Shown here piece by piece: positions 9,338 to 17,537 of a stretch of DNA of 64,000 nucleotides. Position 1 is the first letter of the stretch; each line of letters opens with the position of its first letter. Origin of the DNA: Eubacterium sp. (GTDB lineage Bacteria > Bacillota > Clostridia > Lachnospirales > Lachnospiraceae). The stretch is from the NCBI GenBank assembly GCA_024684035.1, contig JAIKXQ010000073.1:1-64000 (forward strand), written 5' to 3'. Under the pieces are notes generated by a model. The model had not been told where the DNA came from, did not search any database, and saw only the letters and a list, made by a program, of their open reading frames with translations. The position numbers and the translations under genes were made by a program.

Positions 9338-10750
9338 ATGGCTCATTGTATGAATTGTGGAAATGAGATTCCTGAGGGAACAAAGTTTTGTCCGGAATGC
9401 GGAGCGAAGGTTCCCGTGCAGGAATCGACATTGATGGGGGCAAATACTTACGCAGAGGGACAGAATCAGCAGAATCAGGATTTAACGCAGGGATTTTTTG
9501 AACAGAATATCAGCAACCCAAATAGTATGTCGCAGGCAAATCAAGCTTTTGAGCCGGTGAAAACAGGATCCGGGATTAAAAGATATGCGAAGTTTTTTGG
9601 TATTGGATTGTTTGTGGTTGCATTGCTTTCTTTTGGCGTGCATATGCCATTCATTTCTATTGTTTTATCCGGTTTGATTATCGGAGTCGCAGTCTTCTGT
9701 CTTCGCCGGAAATATCAGCTGAAAGGATTCACAATAGCTGCTCTGGTATTGTCCAGTCTGTGCCTCTTGAGCGGAGTGGACGCTGCCGGAAAGTATGGTT
9801 TGTTTGATACCCATAATCATGGAGCCGCGAGAGAAGCGAAAGCCGCAGAGACGGAAGTGAAGAATAAAAATTCAAAAACCGGACAGACGAAGAATGCCAA
9901 AGGGACGGAGAAAGCAGTAACGAAAAAAACAACGGTGACGGCACAGCCGACAGAAACGCCTGTGGGAGCAAAGACCGAACGAGAGCAGGCAAGCGATTAT
10001 AATGATGCGACCAATAAAGAATACAGATGCGCAGGATATGTCGTTCATTATCCCTCGACATGGACAGAAGGAGATTCAGAAGGTACGTTTTATTCAGAAA
10101 CAGGAGGGTGTTGCGGTTACTTTAGTGTCGTTAGTGTGGAGGGCAGTTTTAGCACAAAACAGGAATTGGAAGAGAATATAGCAGAGTATCTTGATGGAGT
10201 GAAAGAAGGATTTCAAGATTTTACCTCCTCGGAAATTAGCTACTGTAATCATGATACGACAGGCCTTCCCTGTGCTTTAGTGAAAATTACCGGGACGATA
10301 CAAGACTTAGGTGCAAGCGGAATCGTCATGTATATGATAGACGAAAATAATAAAAGGGTTCTTATCGTTTCATATCTTGAAACTGAGAATACAGAAGTAA
10401 GTCACATGAATGATGCAGTCGAAGCCATGAGTAAGATAACAAAAGACGAATCGGCGGAGAGTAAACAGGAAGGCTCCGGAGATGCGAGAAGTGGTATTCG
10501 ACCTGAAATCAAAGAAGCAATCGATAATTACGAGAGCTTCATGGATAAGTATGTAGAGTTTATGGAATCATATGATTCCTCAGACGCCACGATGCTGATG
10601 GAGTATGCGGATATTCTGGCAGAGTATTCAGAGTTTTCCAAATCCTGGGAGGAGATCAAGGAAGAGGATCTTACGGATGAAGAGCTTGACTACTATCTGG
10701 AAGTTTCATCGAGAGTATCAGAGAAGCTGTTAAAGGTATCGCAAAAATAA
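9338..10750 (+). CDS. Zinc-ribbon domain membrane protein
   Basis: MAHCMNCGNEIPEGTKFCPECGAKVP zinc ribbon followed by transmembrane helices and an extracellular-type domain. Confidence 0.85.
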   Translation: MAHCMNCGNEIPEGTKFCPECGAKVPVQESTLMGANTYAEGQNQQNQDLTQGFFEQNISNPNSMSQANQAFEPVKTGSGIKRYAKFFGIGLFVVALLSFGVHMPFISIVLSGLIIGVAVFCLRRKYQLKGFTIAALVLSSLCLLSGVDAAGKYGLFDTHNHGAAREAKAAETEVKNKNSKTGQTKNAKGTEKAVTKKTTVTAQPTETPVGAKTEREQASDYNDATNKEYRCAGYVVHYPSTWTEGDSEGTFYSETGGCCGYFSVVSVEGSFSTKQELEENIAEYLDGVKEGFQDFTSSEISYCNHDTTGLPCALVKITGTIQDLGASGIVMYMIDENNKRVLIVSYLETENTEVSHMNDAVEAMSKITKDESAESKQEGSGDARSGIRPEIKEAIDNYESFMDKYVEFMESYDSSDATMLMEYADILAEYSEFSKSWEEIKEEDLTDEELDYYLEVSSRVSEKLLKVSQK

Positions 10751-10789
10751 ATAGAGTTAATCTCTGCGATTAATGATTACGAACATACA

Positions 10790-10825
10790 GGGGCGGTCAC
10801 CGTTTGGTGGCCGCCCTTCTTCTAT
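10790..10825 (+). terminator. Intrinsic terminator, between convergent genes
   Basis: GGGCGGTCACCGTTTGGTGGCCGCCC hairpin. Confidence 0.75.
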
Positions 10826-10876
10826 TGATGGAAACCGATGGAAGGAATTATGTCTCTGGGATAATTCTTCGCGCGT

Positions 10877-11677
10877 TTACTCTCGCCTCATGCGATCGAC
10901 ATCGCCTTTTAGGAATAGATTTCCGTTTACATTGTTCTTGATGGGCTGCAGTTTGTTTGCTTTGACAAAGTGGCTGATATTCTGCCGGCTGCATTCCAGA
11001 ACTGTGCAGGCCTGAGAGGTGTCGTAGGTATAATTCTGAACGAGGACTTTGATGTCATCGAGCGTCAGAGGAATCGTCTGCCCGGTTTCATATAAGATTT
11101 TGGCTGGGATGTCAATGGAATTATTGAAGGAAAAACAATAGCCGTCCGCCCGGATCATTCCCGATGATTTCAATAATTCATTGCCAAGGACTTTGTCCAT
11201 TTCCGGTATACTTTGCAGCTGTTCCTGCGATAGAACCTTCGTCTCTCCGTTTTGAAAGAAGGCGAGAAGTCGGTTGTCGGGGAGAATCGCAGCTTCCCGA
11301 AGATTTGTCTTCTGACGGCTTTGAACATAATCCGGCAGGGTGTCTGTTTTTCTTATATAGAGGCTGTCCTGGGAACATTTGCCCCGGGAAAGCTCCAGAA
11401 ATTTGATTTCATCATATTCTTTCAGCTTGTGGGTTTTCAGAATACTCTGGATATTCTGACGTCCGCTGGGGATCACTCGTTCCCTGACCCACAGAAAGGA
11501 GAATTCACGGGGGATTGTATAAATCCCCTTCTTTACAAAGGCGGTGAATAGAAACGGCGCGCTCCACTCATCCAGATCGTCTTCCAGTTCGATGACGCAG
11601 GATTTTTCTTTTTCATAATACAGAAGAATGCCGACGCTCAACCTGGTTTCTTCATCGAGGATTTCATAAATTTTCAT
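10877..11677 (-). CDS. HipA-kinase partner: HipA-N1/HipS-like domain + DUF2442-like domain + C-terminal HTH
   Basis: LWVRERVIPSGRQNIQSILKTHKLKEYDEIKFLE (HipA N-subdomain-like); LPDNRLLAFFQNGETKVLSQEQL...IDIPAKILYETG (DUF2442-like); QACTVLECSRQNISHFVKANKLQP (HTH-like). ORF is open from 11695; ATG at 11677 preferred. Confidence 0.65.
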   Translation of the reverse strand: MKIYEILDEETRLSVGILLYYEKEKSCVIELEDDLDEWSAPFLFTAFVKKGIYTIPREFSFLWVRERVIPSGRQNIQSILKTHKLKEYDEIKFLELSRGKCSQDSLYIRKTDTLPDYVQSRQKTNLREAAILPDNRLLAFFQNGETKVLSQEQLQSIPEMDKVLGNELLKSSGMIRADGYCFSFNNSIDIPAKILYETGQTIPLTLDDIKVLVQNYTYDTSQACTVLECSRQNISHFVKANKLQPIKNNVNGNLFLKGDVDRMRRE

Positions 11678-12470
11678 AGATTCTGTACCTCTCATAAATC
11701 ATTTTCCAGATGTTTTCCAGGAATGCGTCAGAAAGAACGCTTTCCAGGCCATCAAAAAGATACGTTTTGTCTTCATCTTTGAGATGGTTCGGGAACAGAT
11801 CATTTTTATTCGCAATGAGAGAAAGATTCTCATAGCAGGAATAGGAACCGATGAAATTGTTGCACGGTTTGTCAGCATGAACATCAAAGTGCAACGCTTC
11901 CTGATCGTTTTTGCAGGGATAGATCAGAGAAAGTCCATGATCAAAGAGGGGAGCAATGCGAATGGATTTGCTTCTCGGATTTCGCAGAATTTCTATATTT
12001 GCGCCGTGGCGGTCCCTGTTCAGGATGAAGTAGTCGACAGCGATCATCCGGTCGATGGTCTGCTGCCAGCCGCATCGCACGCAAAAATCATAATGGGATT
12101 CACCGGGCAAAGCATTTGCACGATAATAGTCATCCAGTGCAATTTTGCTCTCGCCTCTTTTTTTGAAATCCTCAGACGCACATACATACGTATCTAAGGG
12201 GCGGCCTTCGACCTCGATCCCGGCGTGAATGAGTTCGTAATCCAGATGCTCGACGCCGAGAAGAGTGAGCAAGCGATCGACAATGATTTCGTTTACACAT
12301 TCATGGCCGATAACGCCTTTTACGGAATCATAATTCGAGAGCTTATAATAGGTTTTTCGTCCATGGAAGAACGATTCAGATTTCAAAAAAGTGCCGGCAG
12401 TACCGCTGGAGCTTCGGACATGAGACCATTTCAGGAAGGAGAGATCCTGCTTTTGATTTATGACATTCAT
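11664..12470 (-). CDS. HipA-like Ser/Thr kinase lacking the N-terminal subdomain
   Basis: Catalytic motif YFILNRDRHGANIEIL, metal-binding LFDHGLSL, loop SSSGTAGTFLKSE and YYKLS; overlaps partner start. Confidence 0.8.
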   Translation of the reverse strand: MNVINQKQDLSFLKWSHVRSSSGTAGTFLKSESFFHGRKTYYKLSNYDSVKGVIGHECVNEIIVDRLLTLLGVEHLDYELIHAGIEVEGRPLDTYVCASEDFKKRGESKIALDDYYRANALPGESHYDFCVRCGWQQTIDRMIAVDYFILNRDRHGANIEILRNPRSKSIRIAPLFDHGLSLIYPCKNDQEALHFDVHADKPCNNFIGSYSCYENLSLIANKNDLFPNHLKDEDKTYLFDGLESVLSDAFLENIWKMIYERYRIYENL

Positions 12471-12512
12471 TGTGTGTGGCCTCCCTTTAATGATAAGTGT
12501 AAGAAAATGCTA

Positions 12513-12565
12513 ATTTGACGTATGACAAATGGAATCAGAATAATTTTATCATATATTTGACGTAT
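12513..12565. repeat. Direct repeat ATTTGACGTATG x2 (12513-12524, 12554-12565)
   Basis: Identical 12-mers, 41 bp apart start to start. Confidence 0.85.
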
Positions 12566-12576
12566 GTAAAATAACA
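12547..12576 (-). promoter_or_regulatory. Predicted promoter of the HipA-like operon (TTGTTA-N18-TATGAT on minus strand)
   Basis: -35 at 12571-12576, -10 at 12547-12552; a copy of the ATTTGACGTATG repeat fills the spacer. Confidence 0.6.
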
Positions 12577-12655
12577 ATACGAAAAAACGAAATATATTTG
12601 TCGACCGACAAGTAAAAACGAAAGAAAGGTAGGCTCGATATCGGGGAAAAGAAAA

Positions 12656-12724
12656 TTAGGTATTGACAAAATACCTAACACGAGTAAAATGAAGATATAA
12701 GTTAAGTATTAAATAAACACCTAA
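12656..12724 (+). promoter_or_regulatory. NrtR operon promoter with two inverted-repeat operators
   Basis: TTAGGTATT-gacaa-AATACCTAA (12656-12678, perfect) overlaps -35 TTGACA (12663-12668); -10 TAAAAT (12685-12690); second imperfect site TTAAGTATT-aaata-AACACCTAA (12702-12724). Confidence 0.7.
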
Positions 12725-12775
12725 CCTCACGGCGAGAGGTTGATTCGAATTGCAAGCGATACAGGGGAAGAGAAA

Positions 12776-13621
12776 ATGGCAGGAACAGATCTTAGAAATA
12801 GAGATGGACTTACGGAGCAGGAGTTTCTCGCGAAGTACAGCCCGGGGGATTACAAGAGGCCGTCGGTGACGGTGGACACGCTGATCCTTGGAATGAACGA
12901 GGATTATTCAGGGATGAAGATCCTACTGATCAAGAGAGGCGATCATCCATTCATGGGATGCTGGGCACTTCCGGGAGGTTTTGTCTCCGAGAATGAGACG
13001 GCACATCAGGCGGCGGCTAGAGAATTACAGGAGGAAACGGGACTCTCCGGAATTTATCTGGATCAGGTCTACACCTTTTCCAAACCGGACAGAGATCCGA
13101 GGACATGGGTGATATCCATTGCCTATCTGGCGTTGATTCCGGATCTGAGGGAAGTGGAAGGTGCGGATGACGCGGCGGATGCGGCCTGGTTTGATCTCCG
13201 GTTCACGGATGAGAAGATTGAGATCAGCAATGAGGAGAAGGGAGTACAGATCTCCTACGATCTGAGACGTGAGGCATTTCGGAACGGCGCTATGCGGTAC
13301 GAGAATTACATACCTACGCTGACCGGTGAGGATGCCCTTGCATTTGATCATGTGGAGATCCTGATCGAGGCATTCAAGAAACTGCGGAAAGAAATCCTCT
13401 ACAATGATCAGGCCTTCTGCATGGTAGAAGAGAATTTCACCCTTCCGGAACTGCAGGCTGTCTATGAGGCAGTGCTTGGACATGAGTTATACAAGAAGAG
13501 CTTCCGCGATATGGTCAAGGGAAAGGTCTCCGAGACGGGACGAATGAAACAGTCGAAAACGAAGAACGGCAGAAAATGTAAAGAATACAAAATGAGCGAA
13601 TGTGAGGAGGAATTGAGATGA
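12776..13621 (+). CDS. nrtR: NrtR-type NUDIX transcriptional regulator of NAD metabolism
   Basis: NUDIX domain (LPGGFVSENETAHQAAARELQEETG) plus C-terminal FTLPELQAVYEAVLGHELYKKSFRDMV winged-helix signature; upstream of pncA and pncB. Confidence 0.85.
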   Translation: MAGTDLRNRDGLTEQEFLAKYSPGDYKRPSVTVDTLILGMNEDYSGMKILLIKRGDHPFMGCWALPGGFVSENETAHQAAARELQEETGLSGIYLDQVYTFSKPDRDPRTWVISIAYLALIPDLREVEGADDAADAAWFDLRFTDEKIEISNEEKGVQISYDLRREAFRNGAMRYENYIPTLTGEDALAFDHVEILIEAFKKLRKEILYNDQAFCMVEENFTLPELQAVYEAVLGHELYKKSFRDMVKGKVSETGRMKQSKTKNGRKCKEYKMSECEEELR

Positions 13622-14151
13622 GCAAGGTATTGGTAGTGGTTGATATGCAGAAGGATTTTGTGGACGGTGCCCTTCGCAATGAGGAGGCTATTGAGATTGT
13701 TCCCTATGTAAAGGAGAAGATTCGCAAAGCAAAAGAAGAAGGGACAACAGTAATTTTTACACTGGATACACACGACGAAGGCTATATGGGAACCGAGGAA
13801 GGAAAGAATCTTCCGGTTCCGCACTGCATCCGCGGAAGTGAGGGATGGAAGATTCTGGATGAGCTGGAACCGGAGAAATACGGCGACGAGTTTTTTGAGA
13901 AGGAGACCTTCGGATCCACGGCGCTTGCCCGGTATTTCACAGAGAATAAAGAAGAGACTGATGAGGTGGAATTTATCGGCGTTTGCACGGATATCTGCGT
14001 GATCTCTAATGTCCTTCTGACGAAGGCTGTATTGCCAAACAAGGTGATCACGGTAGATGCTGCGGGCTGCGCAGGTGTTACACCGAAGGCTCATCAGACG
14101 GCACTGGATGCCATGAAGGCCTGCCATATCCGGGTGGTAAACGAAGGATAA
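13618..14151 (+). CDS. pncA: Nicotinamidase / cysteine hydrolase
   Basis: VVVDMQKDFVDGAL, TLDTHDEGYM, VEFIGVCTDICVISN. Confidence 0.9.
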   Translation: MSKVLVVVDMQKDFVDGALRNEEAIEIVPYVKEKIRKAKEEGTTVIFTLDTHDEGYMGTEEGKNLPVPHCIRGSEGWKILDELEPEKYGDEFFEKETFGSTALARYFTENKEETDEVEFIGVCTDICVISNVLLTKAVLPNKVITVDAAGCAGVTPKAHQTALDAMKACHIRVVNEG

Positions 14152-14335
14152 TGAGACCGAAATGCGGGGCGAATTTCCTGTTCGAGGCTAATCATGGATA
14201 TGAGCTAAGAAAGGAAAAGTTTGAGATTTCCTGATAAAAAAATACGTGCGATCAAAAGCGCAGAAAAACAGAGCCGATTTTGGGATTGAAAACAATAGAA
14301 AAGTTTAAAGATTGAATGGATGGGAGAATAAAACT

Positions 14336-15544
14336 ATGAAATTACAGCCGATTATTACAAGTCTTCTGGAGACAGATCTTTATAAATTCAGTATGGGAAT
14401 GACCATTTATCATCAGTTCCCGTCATATAGAACAACATGGACCTTTAAGTGCAGAAACAAGGATGTGCACTTCACAAAAGAGATGGTGGAAGAGATTCGC
14501 GAACAGATCCGCGCATACTGCAATCTGAAATTCAACGAGGATGAGCTGGAATATCTCGGAAACATTCAGTGGCTGAAACGGGACTATGTGGAATTCCTGA
14601 GACTCTGGCACCCGGTTTTCGAGGACTTCGAGATCACAGATGACGCGCCCTGCGGCCTTGCCATAGAGGCGAAAAGCACCTGGCTGAATTCCTCCATGTA
14701 CGAGATTCCGACGCTGGCTATCGTCAACGAAGTATTTTTCCGCATGAACTACGATTATGAGGATCTGCTCGACTCCTACAAAGAGAGGCTGGAGGCAAAG
14801 TGCAGACGTCTTCGTGAGAATGAGATCTGCCTCGGAAATTTCTCTGAGTTCGGCCTTCGAAGAAGACTCTCTGCCGAGGCACAGGAACTTGCGATTGAGC
14901 AGATCAAGGAGGCCGCAAAGAACAGCAAATCCACGTTTGTCGGAACATCCAACGTTTACCTTGCAAAAAAATACAACATTGCGCCGGTGGGTACCATGGC
15001 TCACGAGTATATCATGTGTGCCGGTCAGGGAAACAACAAACACAATGCCGCCTACTCCAACTGGTACGCCCTGGATGCGTGGATCCGCGAGTATTCGGTA
15101 TTGAATGGAATTGCGCTGACGGATACCATTGGAACGGATATTTTCCTCAAAGATTTCCAGCTCACTTTCGCCACGATGTTCAGCGGTGTGAGACACGACT
15201 CCGGCGATCCCTATGAGTGGGGCGAGAAGATGATCCGTCATTATCAGTCGCTTGGTATCGATCACAAGACCAAGACTCTGCTTTTCTCGGATAGCCTGGA
15301 TTTTGACAAGGCTGCAGCACTGTACGAGCACTTCCACGACAATGCGAAAGTAGCCTTCGGAATCGGCACCTACATTTCCAACGACACGAAGGTTCCTGCT
15401 TTGAATATCGTCATGAAGACAACCGAGTGCAACGGACATCCGGTGGCAAAAATCTCGGATACTCCCGGAAAAGGAATGTGCAAGGACGAGGAATATGTAC
15501 AGTATCTCCAGAGAACGCTGAAGTGGAGACTGGAGAGAGAGTAA
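14336..15544 (+). CDS. pncB: Nicotinate phosphoribosyltransferase
   Basis: LLETDLYKFSMGMTIYHQFP, GTSNVYLAKKYNIAPVGTMAHEYI, FSGVRHDSGDPYEWGEKMI. Confidence 0.95.
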   Translation: MKLQPIITSLLETDLYKFSMGMTIYHQFPSYRTTWTFKCRNKDVHFTKEMVEEIREQIRAYCNLKFNEDELEYLGNIQWLKRDYVEFLRLWHPVFEDFEITDDAPCGLAIEAKSTWLNSSMYEIPTLAIVNEVFFRMNYDYEDLLDSYKERLEAKCRRLRENEICLGNFSEFGLRRRLSAEAQELAIEQIKEAAKNSKSTFVGTSNVYLAKKYNIAPVGTMAHEYIMCAGQGNNKHNAAYSNWYALDAWIREYSVLNGIALTDTIGTDIFLKDFQLTFATMFSGVRHDSGDPYEWGEKMIRHYQSLGIDHKTKTLLFSDSLDFDKAAALYEHFHDNAKVAFGIGTYISNDTKVPALNIVMKTTECNGHPVAKISDTPGKGMCKDEEYVQYLQRTLKWRLERE

Positions 15545-15574
15545 AAACTCAGAACAAAAAATATAAAAAAGTGC

Positions 15575-15603
15575 TTGCGTTTCCCCTTGATCCATGTTAT
15601 GAT
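15575..15603 (+). promoter_or_regulatory. tRNA promoter
   Basis: TTGCGT-N17-TATGAT, 7 nt before the mature tRNA 5' end. Confidence 0.75.
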
Positions 15604-15610
15604 CATCTAC

Positions 15611-15682
15611 GGTTGATTGGTCAAGGGGTTAAGACGCCGCCCTCTCACGGCGGAAACAGGGGTTCGATTCCCCTATCAACTG
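15611..15682 (+). tRNA. tRNA-Glu (anticodon CTC)
   Basis: Cloverleaf: GGTTGAT/ATCAACT acceptor, CCGCCCTCTCACGGCGG anticodon arm, AGGGGTTCGATTCCCCT T-arm. Confidence 0.93.
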
Positions 15683-15684
15683 CG

Positions 15685-15717
15685 AAGGATGTCGAAGTGA
15701 TTCGACATCCTTTTTTT
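15685..15717 (+). terminator. Terminator after tRNA
   Basis: AAGGATGTCGAA gtga TTCGACATCCTTTTTTT. Confidence 0.9.
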
Positions 15718-15916
15718 GCGTTCTTAGAAGTTTTTATAAACGGAAAAAGAAAGATACACGGGGTGAATTTGTGGATAAGAGCATGACATATACCCTTAAC
15801 CCGTGGATAACACAATAGAAAACGATAAGAATCGTTGATAAAATACTGTAAAGAAGACTGCTTGATTTCGCGCTGATTGTAAGGAAACACGGAAGGAGAG
15901 GGAGAAAGAATCAGAA

Positions 15917-17335
15917 ATGCTTACCTATGATTTTGAACACATCGACGGACCGATCTATGAATATCTTTACAGATGTATAAAGAACGATATTCTGTCCGGT
16001 AAGCTGAAACCGGATGAGAAGCTTCCCTCCAAGCGGATGTTTGCCAACAACAACGGCATCAGCACCATCACGATTCAGAATGCCTACGATCAGCTGATCA
16101 GTGAGGGGTACGTCTATACGAAGAAGAGAAAGGGCTACTATGTCGCAAACCTGGAAGGTGTGATGCGTCCCGTGGCGGCAGAGGAAGTACATTATGACAT
16201 TGAGCTTCCGAAGTCGGAAGATGTTGAATATGATTTTTCGAGAAACGGCATCAATCCGGATAATTTTCCCTTCACGGTGTGGACCAGGCTGTCGAGGGAA
16301 GTTATGTCCATCCGAAAAGATGATCTGATGACGATTTCCCCGCCCACCGGAGTGCGTGAATTGCGGGAGGCAATTGTGGAACATCTGAAGTCTTTTCGGG
16401 GAATGCTGGTGGATCCCAATCAGATTGTGGTCGGCGCAGGAACGGAGTACCTGTATGGTCTGGTGATTCAGCTTCTTGGAAAAAACAGGAAATTTGCCAT
16501 TGAGAATCCGGGTTACCGGAAACTGACCTGGATCTACAGACAGAGGGACGTGGAATGCCGGTTTGTCTCACTGGATGAAAACGGAATGACTGTGGATGGT
16601 CTGGAAGAGAGTGGAGCGGACGTGGCACATATCTGTCCGAACCATCATTTCCCCACAGGTATCACGATGCCGGCCGGCAGGAGGCATGAAATTCTCTCCT
16701 GGGCGAATGAAAAGGAAGGACGATACATCATCGAGGACGACTACGACAGTGAATTTCGCCTTGAGAGAAAACCGATTCCTACACTCTTTTCTGTTGACGG
16801 TTGTGAAAAAGTCATCTATATGAATACTTTTTCGAAGTCCCTGACCCCAACGATCCGAATCAGTTACATGATTCTGCCGGTGCATCTGGCAAATCGATTT
16901 TACAGGGAGATGTTTTTTTACGCGTGTACGGTTTCCAACTTCGAACAGTATACGCTGGCGCAGTTTATTTCCAGGGGGTACTTCGAGAAGCACATCAATC
17001 GCATGAGACTCTATTATATCCGTCAGCGAAGAAAAATTATCGACGTGATTCGCAGCAGCCATCTGGGTGAGGAGTGCAGGATCATTGAGAATGACTCGGG
17101 GCTTCATTTTCTGGTACAGCTTGATACGGAACTGCCCGATCTCACGGTGGAAGAGAGACTGCAGGAGAAAGGCGTGAAGATCCGTGCCCTCTCAGACTAT
17201 TATTTTACGGAGGAAAACACCAGGCAGCATTGCTTTATTGTGAATTATTCAAATCTGAATGAAAATGAAGTGCTTCAGGTGATGGAGCTGATCAGGCAGA
17301 CACTAAAAGAGGAAGACTGCGAAAATACTTTTTGA
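15917..17335 (+). CDS. MocR/GntR-family regulator with aminotransferase-like domain
   Basis: GntR wHTH (KLPSKRMFANNNGISTITIQNAYDQLISEGYVYTKKRKGYYV) plus PLP aminotransferase domain (YMNTFSKSLTPTIRISYMI). Confidence 0.93.
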   Translation: MLTYDFEHIDGPIYEYLYRCIKNDILSGKLKPDEKLPSKRMFANNNGISTITIQNAYDQLISEGYVYTKKRKGYYVANLEGVMRPVAAEEVHYDIELPKSEDVEYDFSRNGINPDNFPFTVWTRLSREVMSIRKDDLMTISPPTGVRELREAIVEHLKSFRGMLVDPNQIVVGAGTEYLYGLVIQLLGKNRKFAIENPGYRKLTWIYRQRDVECRFVSLDENGMTVDGLEESGADVAHICPNHHFPTGITMPAGRRHEILSWANEKEGRYIIEDDYDSEFRLERKPIPTLFSVDGCEKVIYMNTFSKSLTPTIRISYMILPVHLANRFYREMFFYACTVSNFEQYTLAQFISRGYFEKHINRMRLYYIRQRRKIIDVIRSSHLGEECRIIENDSGLHFLVQLDTELPDLTVEERLQEKGVKIRALSDYYFTEENTRQHCFIVNYSNLNENEVLQVMELIRQTLKEEDCENTF

Positions 17336-17537
17336 AGAGTTTTGTTACAGATGCCAATTATCCGGGACGATTTCTAGACGATATTTCCTTTACAGGGATT
17401 TTTCCGCTTTTTTTGGGAAAGTCAGAGCGTGATTTGAATTGACAGTCGGAAAAGAAGGATTGCTTTACGTAAGTATACGGGACAATCTGGATTCCGGTTT
17501 TACGTGTGCAGGAAGTTTGATTTGCAGGAGGTCCGGA

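Noticed and set aside
15427-15786. 119-aa ORF spanning the end of pncB and the tRNA
   Set aside because: Crosses a well-formed tRNA-Glu and its promoter
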